This document shows, one piece after another, positions 20,975 through 30,306 of a stretch of 41,441 bases of DNA. The position numbers and the translations under genes are program-made. Origin of the DNA: a virus. The stretch spans positions 1 through 41,441 of IMG/VR virus record IMGVR_UViG_3300043602_000203. One strand, given 5' to 3'. Position 1 is the first letter of the stretch; the number at the start of each line of letters is the position of its first letter. The notes beneath the pieces are model-generated. The model was given only the letters and a program-made list of their open reading frames with translations, was not told where the DNA came from and ran no database searches.

Positions 20975-23481
20975 CAAACTCCGTTCAACTCGCCCTCACC
21001 GCCAAAGGCCTTCAGGCGACCACCGCAGCCCTAGGCGACCTCAGCAAAGCAACCCTCGGCTTTGGCGCCGCACTCACCGCCATCGCTGGACCCGTCGCGA
21101 AGTTTGGCGCCATTATTACCGGCGCAGTCACCGCCGCCGCCGGCGCCCTCGGCTTTGCCGGCTTCACCGCCGGACTTCATGACATCCTCGAATTCGCCAC
21201 GGAAATTACCCGCGCCTCAGAACAGACCGGCGCCAGCATTTCAAAACTTGTGGACCTCCGCTCCGCTTTCAAAGCCGCAGGAATCGAGGGAAGCAAACTC
21301 GCGGACGTAATGTCCAAAATGCAGAAGGAAATCGGCAACGCCGCCGACTCCGGCCTTTCTGCCCAAGCCAAATTCGAACGGCTCGGCCTCAACTTTCAGG
21401 AACTCCAGGCACTATCACCAGAGGCGCAATTTGAGGCCATCGCCGAGGCCATCGCCCATACCGAGGACAAAAGCCTCCGCGCCTCTCGGACCATGGAAAT
21501 TTTCGGCAAAAAAGGCGCCGAACTTGTCAAAGTTTTCGACCGTGTAGCCGAGGCCTCCGCGAAAGGCCCAAGCAACTTCGCGCTCATCATGGAGAGAACG
21601 GCACCCGTACTCCATGACATCGAAATTATTTTGGGAACGCTCCCAACCAAGGCCCGAGGATTTTTTGCCGCCTTCGCCGAACCCTTCGCGCCGCAGGTAC
21701 TCACCTTTGTAAAGGAAATCAAAAACATTGACCTCACCCACGCAGGCCAGGCCGTCGCAGCTTGGGTGAAAATAGTCCTCGACTCACTCAAGGCAGGCAA
21801 CATATCCGAAATTCTCACCCTCACTTTCGACGCCGCCTTTGAGCAGGCCGAGGCGCTCTTTTTCGGCTTCTACAATCAAATACTCCGCTTTCTCGGCTCA
21901 AAATCCATCGGCAACGCCTTTGCAAATGCCATGCTCGACGGTTTCAAAACCGTTTTCGTCCTCGCAGGCCGGCTCCGCGATGCCGTGACCCAGATTCTCA
22001 CCGCCGGCGCAATCGTTGCCATTGACGAAATGCGCTTCCGGCTCGAGGTACTCGTCGCCCTCCTCAAATCCGGCTTCACCTCCGCCGCAAATATCCTCAT
22101 TTCCGGCATTAACCGAGTTACGGCCGAAATGCGTTTTGCGATTTCGCTCGCGACCGGCTTGAACATCGGCCCAATCGCACCCCTCACCGTTGACCCAGAA
22201 CCGATTCAACGCGCTTTAACAATGCAGGAGGCCATTGCCTCACTTGAAAAGGACAAGAAAGACAACCAGGCAATATATAACGGTTTTGTGCAGGCCGCCG
22301 TTGACCTCGCGAAAATGGGACTCGACCTCGAGGTTAAAACCGCAGACGAGGCCGATAAACGCCTAACCGCCACACAAAAGCTAAACAAACAGCTTCAGGC
22401 CGTTATCGACGCCTGGACCAAGGTGGACAAACTCAGCAAAGAAAAACCCGCCACAGGCGAACCGCCGGCAACCCCTTTCAACCTTGAGGAAAACCAACTT
22501 GCACTCAAAAGGAAACTATTCGAACTCGAACAGCAACGCGCCAACCTAGACGCCGACTGGTCGAGAACCTCCCAGGAAAAACAAGGCAAACGCATCGCCC
22601 TGCTACAGCAGGAGCAGGACCTTTTAATTGCCAACGCCGAGGCCCTCGAAAGGCAGGCCGCCGCCTCGGACTCGGCCACCGCCCAACGGCTCAACGCCCA
22701 GGCCGAAGGACAACGCGAACAGGCAGGCCGCGCCGGAACTGGCATAATCGCTCAAGGCCCCGCCGCCGGCTCCATTTCACAAAACATGGTTGCGGAAATA
22801 ACGCAACTCACGGAACAGATTGGCACCGTTGCCCAGCAAATCGCCCGCAGCTTTGGGCAGGTAATCAGAGGCGGAATTGACGCAGCATCGGCCGGACTCT
22901 CTGGACTTCTCAAGGGAACACTCACCTGGAAATCGGCATTACAGGAAATCGGCTCCTCAGTTTTTAATACCTTGATCGACTCAATCTCGCGAATGTTTGT
23001 TGAATTCATCGCCGGCAAACTCCTCGCCTCATCCGTGACCAAAAAGACCGCCGCCGAGGACACCGCCGCACTTGCCGGCCCCGCGCTCCTGACCTCGGTT
23101 GGTAGCTGGGGACTTGCTGCAATCGCAGGCATCGCCGCCTTTGCAATCGTGATGTCTATGATAGGCGGCTTTGCCCAAGGCGGATTTACCGGCCCCGGAG
23201 GAATGAACCAACCCGCCGGAATAGTACACCGCGGCGAATATGTCCTCCCGGCTTCTGATGTCCGAGACATTGGCTTGCCCCAAATCGAGGCCTTTCGCGC
23301 CGACCCCGGCTCGCTCGGAATGGCCCAGGCACCGCAGGACGCCCCCCCGATCAATAACGAGGTAAACGTTTACGCTTTCAACAGCTACGAGGACGCAATG
23401 CGCCGCTGGATGGAGTCCTCCGAAGGCCGCGCCGTCTTTGTGGACATGACAAAGAAAACGCAACACCTCGTTTCCCGCTAA
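20962..23481 (+). CDS. Tape measure protein, 839 aa
   Basis: Sets tail length and is threaded through the tube. Evidence: position after the chaperones, large size for this gene set, long helical stretches (IASLEKDKKDNQAIYNGFVQ, QRANLDADWSRTSQEKQGKR), an N-terminal hydrophobic block (about 30-75) and a C-terminal one (about 720-750, SVGSWGLAAIAGIAAFAIVM), then FAQGGFTGPGG, the usual Gly-rich end. ATG 20962 overlaps the upstream gene. No lytic domain is evident. Confidence 0.85.
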   Translation: MATVTNSVQLALTAKGLQATTAALGDLSKATLGFGAALTAIAGPVAKFGAIITGAVTAAAGALGFAGFTAGLHDILEFATEITRASEQTGASISKLVDLRSAFKAAGIEGSKLADVMSKMQKEIGNAADSGLSAQAKFERLGLNFQELQALSPEAQFEAIAEAIAHTEDKSLRASRTMEIFGKKGAELVKVFDRVAEASAKGPSNFALIMERTAPVLHDIEIILGTLPTKARGFFAAFAEPFAPQVLTFVKEIKNIDLTHAGQAVAAWVKIVLDSLKAGNISEILTLTFDAAFEQAEALFFGFYNQILRFLGSKSIGNAFANAMLDGFKTVFVLAGRLRDAVTQILTAGAIVAIDEMRFRLEVLVALLKSGFTSAANILISGINRVTAEMRFAISLATGLNIGPIAPLTVDPEPIQRALTMQEAIASLEKDKKDNQAIYNGFVQAAVDLAKMGLDLEVKTADEADKRLTATQKLNKQLQAVIDAWTKVDKLSKEKPATGEPPATPFNLEENQLALKRKLFELEQQRANLDADWSRTSQEKQGKRIALLQQEQDLLIANAEALERQAAASDSATAQRLNAQAEGQREQAGRAGTGIIAQGPAAGSISQNMVAEITQLTEQIGTVAQQIARSFGQVIRGGIDAASAGLSGLLKGTLTWKSALQEIGSSVFNTLIDSISRMFVEFIAGKLLASSVTKKTAAEDTAALAGPALLTSVGSWGLAAIAGIAAFAIVMSMIGGFAQGGFTGPGGMNQPAGIVHRGEYVLPASDVRDIGLPQIEAFRADPGSLGMAQAPQDAPPINNEVNVYAFNSYEDAMRRWMESSEGRAVFVDMTKKTQHLVSR

Positions 23482-25505
23482 TGGTTCAAACCACCCACAA
23501 CGGCGAAACGTTTCTCCTGGTGGACGAACCGCAGGACGGCTCCGCCGCCTTCGAGACCACCCTTGAAACCCTCGCGACCTACACCGGAGGACTCACAAAC
23601 CGCGAGACGCGCAGGCCCTTTTCCAATTCGCTCCGATGGTTTTGCAAATATCAAGTGACCCTCGAGGGAACCTCGCGCCTTGCCTTCGAATCGGCCCTGG
23701 ACTCGGACCCGTCCGCACAATGGGCAATTCCATTTTGGCCCCTCGCAATCGCCCACGCCGATTTTGCGAACCTCCCCTTTATCGCAGGCGCTTACGTCAT
23801 CCTCGACCCGCCCAAGCCCCCCGTCATTTTCTCCGGCGACATCCCGACCGGCCTCGGCCCTTCCGCCGTAGTTATACCGCTACTCCTCGGCACCATCGCA
23901 AAACGCCAAACGGAGGCCATCGGCCCGGACCTCGCCCGTTGCCCAATCGACTTTACCGAATCATCGCCGCCTTCTTGGGCAGTTGAACCCATCCCCTTTA
24001 CCTACACCCACGGCCCGATACCATCGGCCGCCTATCCCGCCGGCCCGATCCTTTGCGATTTCCCGCTAACCTACGAACGGCTCGCCCATACCTGGACCGC
24101 TCCCGCCCAGGATTCCCGCATCGGTTTCGGCCGGCAAACCCAACGCGAGACCTATCCCCAGGCGCCCGCCCGCGAATTCCGTTGCGATTACACCCTTGCC
24201 GGCTTCTCCGATATTGCCCGGTTTTGCTATTTCGCAACCCTCGCGCTCAATGGTGAAACTTTCTGGACGCCCACATGGAAACTCGCCGCACTTCTCACCG
24301 GCACAGTTGACCCGGCGCAAACCACCTTTACCGCCCCAAACAACCTCAAACCCGGCGCCGCAATCGCCTTCGTTGACCCGGAAAAGATCCTGCCCCGAAC
24401 TGTAGTTACCGCGGATTCATCCGGCTTCACCATCGACGCGCCAACCGGCACGCCGAACCTGGAAATTTTCGGCATTCACGAACTCAAACTTTGCCGGCTC
24501 CGCACACGCGAGGTTTCCCTGGATTTCCTCGGCACCGGCATCGCCCGAGGAACCCTTGACCTGCGCGACGTGCCCGCCGAATACACACCGCCCGCCGGCG
24601 AGACCCTCGGCGCCACCCTCGGCACGCTCCGGCGCCGCGCTTTCCTTTACACTTTCGAAACCCGAATTGCCGGCACGACCACAACCCAACGCTTTACCAG
24701 TTTCGAGACCGACCTAACCGCCGCCCCCGGAGGACAAGTATTTGCCGCGAGAAAACTCGGCCATGGAGAAATCCTGCAATCCCTGGAACTCGACCAGAAC
24801 CAGGCCCAACTCACCCTCGCTCTTTTCCCTGACAACCCCCTCGCGCCCGTTGCCGCCCTTCAGCAATACGGCACCGTTGCCGTTACAATTCATCAGGCGA
24901 ATGTGACTGGCTCAACCGCCGACAATCTCGAGGCGCTCTTTTACGGCGACATAACCCAGGCAGAAATCAACGGCTCAACCTTGACCGCTCATGCCTCGGC
25001 CGGAGGCGAGGCCTTTGACCGGCCCATGCCGCGCTTTACCCTGCAACCGACTTGCAACTACCCGCTTTTCTCGGCCGGCTGCACCCTCGACCGCGCTTCG
25101 TGGACTTTCCGCGCCACCTTTGCCAACCCTGGCCCGGCCGGTTTCCCCCATACTTTCGACATCGCCAACATCGACTCGCGCCTAGTCGGTTTTGCCGTTG
25201 CAGACTATTTCGCCGGAGGATTTATTGAGATGGGCGCAGGCCCAACCTACGAGGTTTTACCCATCGTCCGCTCGACTGCAATGGTGGACCAGGCGCTCAC
25301 ACTCACGCTCACCCTCGCACGCGACCCCAGGTTTTATCCGCTCGCAGGCCATGCCGTTTCACTCATCCCCGGATGCGACGCCCGCGCCGAGACCTGCAAA
25401 ACGAAGTTTTTTAATTACCTCAATTTCGGAGGACACCCGTTTATACCGAAAGCGAATGCCTCCGTGACCCCGCCAAACGCCTCGCAAAACACCGGCAAAA
25501 AATGA
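23481..25505 (+). CDS. Distal tail hub protein with DUF2163/BR0599-like C-terminus, 674 aa
   Basis: The last third has CNYPLFSAGCTLDRASWTF and PGCDARAETCKTKFFNYLNF, ending NFGGHPFIP. This is the conserved pattern of DUF2163/BR0599 proteins found in gene-transfer agents and siphophages, which sit at the tail tip. The N-terminal half (WAIPFWPLAIAHADF, YTHGPIPSAAYPAG) is a separate beta-rich tail protein, so this looks like a fusion of two tip genes. Start at ATG 23481 overlaps the tape measure stop. Confidence 0.7.
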   Translation: MVQTTHNGETFLLVDEPQDGSAAFETTLETLATYTGGLTNRETRRPFSNSLRWFCKYQVTLEGTSRLAFESALDSDPSAQWAIPFWPLAIAHADFANLPFIAGAYVILDPPKPPVIFSGDIPTGLGPSAVVIPLLLGTIAKRQTEAIGPDLARCPIDFTESSPPSWAVEPIPFTYTHGPIPSAAYPAGPILCDFPLTYERLAHTWTAPAQDSRIGFGRQTQRETYPQAPAREFRCDYTLAGFSDIARFCYFATLALNGETFWTPTWKLAALLTGTVDPAQTTFTAPNNLKPGAAIAFVDPEKILPRTVVTADSSGFTIDAPTGTPNLEIFGIHELKLCRLRTREVSLDFLGTGIARGTLDLRDVPAEYTPPAGETLGATLGTLRRRAFLYTFETRIAGTTTTQRFTSFETDLTAAPGGQVFAARKLGHGEILQSLELDQNQAQLTLALFPDNPLAPVAALQQYGTVAVTIHQANVTGSTADNLEALFYGDITQAEINGSTLTAHASAGGEAFDRPMPRFTLQPTCNYPLFSAGCTLDRASWTFRATFANPGPAGFPHTFDIANIDSRLVGFAVADYFAGGFIEMGAGPTYEVLPIVRSTAMVDQALTLTLTLARDPRFYPLAGHAVSLIPGCDARAETCKTKFFNYLNFGGHPFIPKANASVTPPNASQNTGKK

Positions 25506-25960
25506 CCCCTTACTTTGCCACACCAGAACGAATCGAGGCGCTCAAGGCCGCCATTGAACCGCTCAAGGGAACACCTTTCGCCGCCAATGGCATCGCCACA
25601 GGCCCCGCCGGAGGAATCGCCTGCCAATTTCTAATCACAGCAGCACTCCGCGCCGCCGGCTTTGACACACCGCCCGGACCCTACGGACCCGCGAACCATT
25701 GGAAATTCTCCTCGCGCTCGCTCATTCTCGAATATCTCCAGACCCGCCCGGAATTCCAACCGTTGCCCATGGGCGCCGACGCAATGCCCGGCGACGTACT
25801 CGGCTTCACCCTCGGCAAATGCATTCACCACGCCGGCTTGTACCTCGGCAACTGGACATTTTTCCACGTCATGCCCCACGCACCCGCTTGCGTTGCAACC
25901 CTTCGTGATCCGACATGGGGAACCCGGCTTGCCGCTACCTGGCGACCCGTTACAAACTAA
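25502..25960 (+). CDS. NlpC/P60-like cysteine peptidase of the tail tip, 152 aa
   Basis: A Cys in GGIACQFLITAALRAAGF (Cys41) starts the helix typical of NlpC/P60 folds, and GDVLGFTLGKCIHHAGLYLG gives the catalytic His strand with a polar residue after it. Such peptidases (lambda gpK-like) cut peptidoglycan stem peptides during DNA entry. Placement between the DUF2163 hub and the gpJ-like protein is typical. The stop and start overlap the neighbouring gene (ATGA at 25502). Confidence 0.7.
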   Translation: MTPYFATPERIEALKAAIEPLKGTPFAANGIATGPAGGIACQFLITAALRAAGFDTPPGPYGPANHWKFSSRSLILEYLQTRPEFQPLPMGADAMPGDVLGFTLGKCIHHAGLYLGNWTFFHVMPHAPACVATLRDPTWGTRLAATWRPVTN

Positions 25961-25972
25961 CCACCTCGCACA

Positions 25973-26173
25973 ATGCCCAAAGGCGCAAAAGCAGACATCC
26001 CCGACGAACCTAGCGACCCGGCCAACATCCAGGCACAGGAACTCAGCTCCAACGAACAGGCCGTGATTTTGCCAATTTTCGCCGGCGAATCGAAATTTGC
26101 CTGCACCTGGCTTTGTATGCCCTTCGCCGAATACAGCAAAGACAGTCCCGACACCTCCGCGAAAAAAGGTTGA
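25973..26173 (+). CDS. Small hypothetical tail-region protein, 66 aa
   Basis: No family recognised. An acidic N-terminus (DIPDEPSDPANIQAQELSSN) precedes a compact segment with two Cys (FACTWLCMPFAEY). It is located between the peptidase and the gpJ-like gene, where lambda has gpI. It may assist tip assembly; this is by position only. Confidence 0.55.
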   Translation: MPKGAKADIPDEPSDPANIQAQELSSNEQAVILPIFAGESKFACTWLCMPFAEYSKDSPDTSAKKG

Positions 26174-26176
26174 ACC

Positions 26177-28885
26177 ATGGGAAAAGGCGCCGCCGGAGGC
26201 AAACAACAGGACTATTACGGATCAATCGCTGGTGTTGTTTGCGCCGGCCCGGTGGAGGCCCTGGTTGCAATCATCATCGACTCTAAGACCGTATGGCCTA
26301 AATCCCGATTTTGGACCCACGGCGAACTAGTACAGGCCACAACCCCCACCTCGGCCGCCTTCCTTCGAGTCTGGGGCGGCCGTTGCTATGAATGCATCAA
26401 AGCCAACTTTTGCGACTTCACCAACGCACCGCCCAACCCGGAATTTTGGAAACTCTTTTACGTCCTCGCCTCCGACGTTTCACCCAATGGCGAACCGTTC
26501 AAAGCCACCGTTGAACACTACGGCGAAGCATGGATCTACTGGGGAACAGACAACCAGCAACTCGCGACCTCCCCGGAGAACAGAGAAGGCAAAACCCGGC
26601 CGCCCGAGAACATTTTCGCGGAAACGCACCCGCCCTATCGCCGGCAATGCTTCATTTTCCTTCGCAACTTCCTTTTTGGCGCAGAAAGAACCTCCTCGCC
26701 AAATGTTGAGGTAGTAGTCCGACGGAGGCCCAATCAAACGACCATAACCGGCACCGCCGCGAACCTGGACGCCGACGGCCAGGCGAACCCCGTTGCATTC
26801 GAGGCCGAACTTTTAACCAACCCCGTTTTCGGCGCCGCCATTGACCCGGCCCGGCTCGACCCGGCCACCTGGACGGCCGAAGCCGCATATTGTGCAACCA
26901 ACCCCGCAAACACCTACTTAACGCCCCGCATCGCCGAATCTGTCACGCTCCGCGCCATCCTCCCCGAATCGCACCAATACCGCGACGGATTCGCCCGCTG
27001 GAATGCCGCCGGCAAAATTGAACTCGGCCACTTCGCCCACAACGAAGGCCCACCGCCGGCCACCCAGGAAACAACCGTAGATTTCAACGTAGCCACACAG
27101 CCCCTCAACTTTAAGGTTGAAACCATGGGCGCCGCCGCGACGGAGGCCCTCATCAAATTCACGGCCGGACTTCTCTCCTTTAAGGAAAGCTCAATCCGGC
27201 TATTTTCCGGCGCCTCGCGTGAAATCATCGGCCAATCCAGACTCACCACCATCGAACGGCCCTGGATCAATCGACCCGCCCAGGCCTTTCAAATCGGCGC
27301 CATTGCCGCCAACCTCGCAGGCGAACCCCCGCTAACCGGCTCTTTTGACCTCCGCGCCGAACGAGGCGCCGCAATCCTCCCCGGAACCCTTTTCCTCCTC
27401 ACTCACGACGCCCTCGGCCTAAGCATTTTTTGCAGATGCACCGCGAGGACCATCGCGGCCGCAGGCGCCGGCACCGTTCGAATCGACTTCGAACGCGAAC
27501 GCGGCCTCTCCGAATTGCCATTCCAACCCACCGTAACCGAGGAACAAGGACCGACACCCCCGCCCGTTGAAATCATAACGCAGCACCATATCTTTCAACC
27601 GCCGCCCGGCCTGGTGGACAAACCTGGCTATTTTGTGGCAATTCTCGCCGCTCGCCTGGTGCCAATCACGACCGGCTTCCGCCCCTGGTTTCGAAAAGAG
27701 GAATCCGAGGCCTTTTACGAACTTGCCGAAGGTGTCCAACGCGCTTTTGCCGTGACCGGCACACTCGCCGCCAATTATGCCGCAGACCTCCCGGCCGCAG
27801 GCACCACGCCCCCGGATGACGACACCTGGACGCTCGCTATAATCCCGCACGCCTCAACGGTGGATTCCGACCTGGAAAAGATAAACGCCACCCAGACGGC
27901 CGACGCCGTAACAGACGACAACCTACTTATCGGCATTTTCGCCGGCACCGCCCTTGAACTAATGACCGTCAAAGAAATCAGGACGGCCGCCAATGGGAAC
28001 CTCGAATTTCGAGTCCGCCGCGCCCGCTTTGGAACCCCCCAAACCGCCTGGACCACCGGCGCAACCGCTTTCATTTTCTACCGGCTGGACCTCGTTTTTT
28101 ACTCGCACGCGAAATTCGGCGAATACGCCAAAACCGGCGAGACCGCGAATTTTCGACTGGAAGGCCGCAACCCGTTCGGAATTGCCGACGTTGCCGACCC
28201 GATCCAATGCCCGGACATTCCGTTTTCCTTCGCGGACACCTTTACCCCTGATGTCACATGGGTTTCAATCATGTGGCGCTCGACCCTCGCCGGCACCTTT
28301 GCCGAGGTTTCCGACTTCTCCGGCAACTTTGACCCTGGTGGGCAATGGAAAGTGACCGCCCGCTTTACCGACCCAGACGGCGACCTTGCCGATGGGCGCA
28401 TATACTCGCGAATCGGCGCCGTTGAAACCTCCCTTTTCTCCCAGACTTTCGCCGGCACATCCCGGCAAATCGAGGCGCTCTTTCAGCTACCCGCCGGCGA
28501 CTGGCAAGTTTTCGGACGAGTCCGCGACCTCACCGACCGCGCCCGAGAACGAGGCCTTACGTTGCCCGCCGGAGGACCAATCCTGACGTTGAAGATTCAC
28601 ACCGCAGCCCCGGCCGCCACCGCCGCGAATCCCGTTGTTTCACCCAAAGGAGGCACTTACGCCGCGAATCAAAACGTGACGATCACAAGCAGCACCCCCG
28701 GCGCAGTTATTCGATATTGGCCCACCGGCATTTTCCAACCGCCGCCTGCACTCAACCTTTTCTTTAGCGCCCCATCGCCGGCCGCCCTGGTTGTCACCCC
28801 GCAGACCACCCTTTACACCTACGCAACCGCGACCGGCCTCGCAGCCTCGGCGACCATCCAGGAAGATTATGAACGCCCCAAGTAA
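26177..28885 (+). CDS. Tail tip/host specificity protein (gpJ-like), 902 aa
   Basis: The N-terminus (KGAAGGKQQDYYGSIAGVVC, AGPVEALVAIIIDSKTVW) is the hallmark of gpJ-type central fibres and related hub proteins. The middle contains fibre-like beta segments. Residues about 815-900 (NPVVSPKGGTYAANQNVTIT, TPGAVIRYWPTG, TLYTYATATGLAAS) match the chitobiase/hexosaminidase C-terminal beta domain (CHB_HEX_C_1 type), a probable carbohydrate-contacting module. It is the largest tail gene and the likely receptor-contacting tip. Confidence 0.75.
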   Translation: MGKGAAGGKQQDYYGSIAGVVCAGPVEALVAIIIDSKTVWPKSRFWTHGELVQATTPTSAAFLRVWGGRCYECIKANFCDFTNAPPNPEFWKLFYVLASDVSPNGEPFKATVEHYGEAWIYWGTDNQQLATSPENREGKTRPPENIFAETHPPYRRQCFIFLRNFLFGAERTSSPNVEVVVRRRPNQTTITGTAANLDADGQANPVAFEAELLTNPVFGAAIDPARLDPATWTAEAAYCATNPANTYLTPRIAESVTLRAILPESHQYRDGFARWNAAGKIELGHFAHNEGPPPATQETTVDFNVATQPLNFKVETMGAAATEALIKFTAGLLSFKESSIRLFSGASREIIGQSRLTTIERPWINRPAQAFQIGAIAANLAGEPPLTGSFDLRAERGAAILPGTLFLLTHDALGLSIFCRCTARTIAAAGAGTVRIDFERERGLSELPFQPTVTEEQGPTPPPVEIITQHHIFQPPPGLVDKPGYFVAILAARLVPITTGFRPWFRKEESEAFYELAEGVQRAFAVTGTLAANYAADLPAAGTTPPDDDTWTLAIIPHASTVDSDLEKINATQTADAVTDDNLLIGIFAGTALELMTVKEIRTAANGNLEFRVRRARFGTPQTAWTTGATAFIFYRLDLVFYSHAKFGEYAKTGETANFRLEGRNPFGIADVADPIQCPDIPFSFADTFTPDVTWVSIMWRSTLAGTFAEVSDFSGNFDPGGQWKVTARFTDPDGDLADGRIYSRIGAVETSLFSQTFAGTSRQIEALFQLPAGDWQVFGRVRDLTDRARERGLTLPAGGPILTLKIHTAAPAATAANPVVSPKGGTYAANQNVTITSSTPGAVIRYWPTGIFQPPPALNLFFSAPSPAALVVTPQTTLYTYATATGLAASATIQEDYERPK

Positions 28886-28894
28886 ACCGAAACC

Positions 28895-29203
28895 ATGAGC
28901 ACCACCGCACTCAACCTTTTACCGGATCAACTCGAAATCCTGATGTCATCCGACGACAACTGGCTTTTAGAACTTTCCCTCACCCAAGTGGACGAAACCA
29001 CGCCCGTTGACCTCACCGGCTTGACCGCCGCACTTGAAGGCAACCCGCCCTGGTTGACCGCGGAAATATCCGACCCGCCCGCCGGCAAAGTTTTACTCGC
29101 GCTCAAGCCCATCGACAAAGGCCCTAAAATCGCCTGGAAACTTTTACTCACCAACACAACCTCAAGCCGCGTTGCCCTCACCGGCACCGTATTTGTCACA
29201 TGA
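28895..29203 (+). CDS. Small tail-region protein, 102 aa
   Basis: No family recognised. ATG 28895 follows ACCGAAACC. Beta-rich with LLPDQLEILMSSDDNWLLEL and LTGLTAALEGNPPWLTAEI; it may be a tip or fibre accessory given the position after gpJ. Its stop overlaps the next ATG. Confidence 0.6.
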   Translation: MSTTALNLLPDQLEILMSSDDNWLLELSLTQVDETTPVDLTGLTAALEGNPPWLTAEISDPPAGKVLLALKPIDKGPKIAWKLLLTNTTSSRVALTGTVFVT

Positions 29204-29700
29204 CCAAGACAATCACCACAACCGACATTTCTGGCGTAATTAAGCTCTCCAAAGTTACGCCCATCAGCACGACCGGCTCGCCCGGCTCAACCTTTGGGTT
29301 TCCGGTTTCGGCGCCGCCCCTGGTGAACACCATCGAGAATTCGCCCACGCTCCTTTTCTCGCGCTCAATTACCTTGCCGACCCGCGTGCAACCCTCGCTC
29401 CTCCGCATTTCAATCACGGCAATGGGTTTCCTTTCGGACCTCCCGCAAGGCTCCGAATTTCTGATTAAATGGTGGGTGGGCAGCGTGACCGCAGGACCGC
29501 AAACGTATCACCGCAAAGTAACCGCAAACCCCAACTCGGTTTCCGGCGCAACTGTCACAATCTTTGCCTACGCGGTGAACTCGATCGAGACCGTTGAAGT
29601 TTTCGCTCAAGTAATTTCCGGCGATGCAATCAACCTCCAGACAATCGCCGAGGATATGGAATGGCTGATTACCGTTGAAGATGCCGGCCCCGTGGCGTGA
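29200..29700 (+). CDS. Tail-region protein, last late gene, 166 aa
   Basis: No family recognised. Ser/Thr-rich beta pattern (TLPTRVQPSLLRISITAMGF, QTYHRKVTANPNSVSGATVT) as in fibre-associated proteins. It overlaps the previous stop (ATGA) and is the last gene before the attP region and hairpin at 29738, so it probably ends the late operon. Confidence 0.6.
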   Translation: MTKTITTTDISGVIKLSKVTPISTTGSPGSTFGFPVSAPPLVNTIENSPTLLFSRSITLPTRVQPSLLRISITAMGFLSDLPQGSEFLIKWWVGSVTAGPQTYHRKVTANPNSVSGATVTIFAYAVNSIETVEVFAQVISGDAINLQTIAEDMEWLITVEDAGPVA

Positions 29701-29737
29701 CCCGACGAATGACCGAAAAAATGTACGTTTTCGCCCC

Positions 29738-29769
29738 CCATATTACACCGCACATACCCTGTAATATGG
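29738..29769. terminator. Hairpin after the late operon (CCATATTAC/GTAATATGG)
   Basis: A perfect 9-bp stem around a 14-base loop, followed by CATTTTGTT. The stem is AT-rich and the T run is short, so it is a weak terminator at best. The arms contain TATTACA and TGTAATA, the half-sites of the TGTATTACA dyad, so a protein-binding role is equally possible. Confidence 0.45.
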
Positions 29770-29776
29770 CATTTTG

Positions 29777-29998
29777 TTAAGGATTAGAGACATTTCCGCA
29801 GGCAATGTTTAGCTCGGCATACATACCGACCCCGCGCCGCTTGTTGAACTCCTCCAAATTTTGCGAATCATTCAGCAAAACGGAAAATGTATGCTTTCCG
29901 AAAAAATGAGACGCAACCAAAACGCAACCACCAGGAACCCGCGTTTTTAGAATTGCGTTTTTACTCAGCAATTCGTGAAATTTGAAAACGGTGGGCAT
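29777..29998 (-). CDS. Possible small antisense protein in the attP region, 73 aa
   Basis: A reverse-strand frame starting at ATG 29998 encodes FKFHELLSKNAILKTRVPGG, CVLVASHFFGKHTF and LNDSQNLEEFNKRRGVGMYA, a globular-looking composition. No family recognised. No gene fits the opposite strand here, but the region is dense in repeats likely to be integrase sites, so the frame may be fortuitous. Confidence 0.3.
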   Translation of the reverse strand: MPTVFKFHELLSKNAILKTRVPGGCVLVASHFFGKHTFSVLLNDSQNLEEFNKRRGVGMYAELNIACGNVSNP

Positions 29999-30306
29999 AC
30001 ATCATCCATGTATTACACCCTAATATCGGCCACATACACGCCGACCCCAGGAAACCCCAGCAAAACCCGCTAAAACCCCGCTTTTGCTAAGGTTTTGACT
30101 CGTTTTGCAGCTTGACCACGCCGCAGTCCTAAGCAATCCTAAGCATTGCAAAGCAATCCGGCGCACGAAAAAGGCGCAACTAAAACGCAACCGCCGACGC
30201 AACCAGGACGCAACCAAAAACACCCAACTCGGCACCCGACCCGACCAAAAACCGGCCAACTCGCCGTACACTGAAAAAGTAAGCAGAGGCTAAAAAAATC
30301 CCACCC

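Larger units (their letters stand above)
29701..30306. other. Probable attP region with phased ACGCAACC sites
   Basis: This 606-bp stretch before the integrase is AT-richer than its surroundings. It carries ACGCAACC at 29911 and 29922 on one side and at 30185, 30197 and 30208 on the other (plus a variant at 30174), spaced 11-12 bp, as expected for integrase arm sites. The middle holds other repeats: TCCTAAGCA twice near 30127, AGCAAAA/TTTTGCT (30059-30065, 30082-30088), and CCGAAAAAATG at 29713 and 29898. The crossover core could not be identified. Confidence 0.55.

Noticed and set aside
30001-30306. tRNA or tRNA fragment at the attP
   Set aside because: No cloverleaf or T-loop motif could be found by reading either strand.
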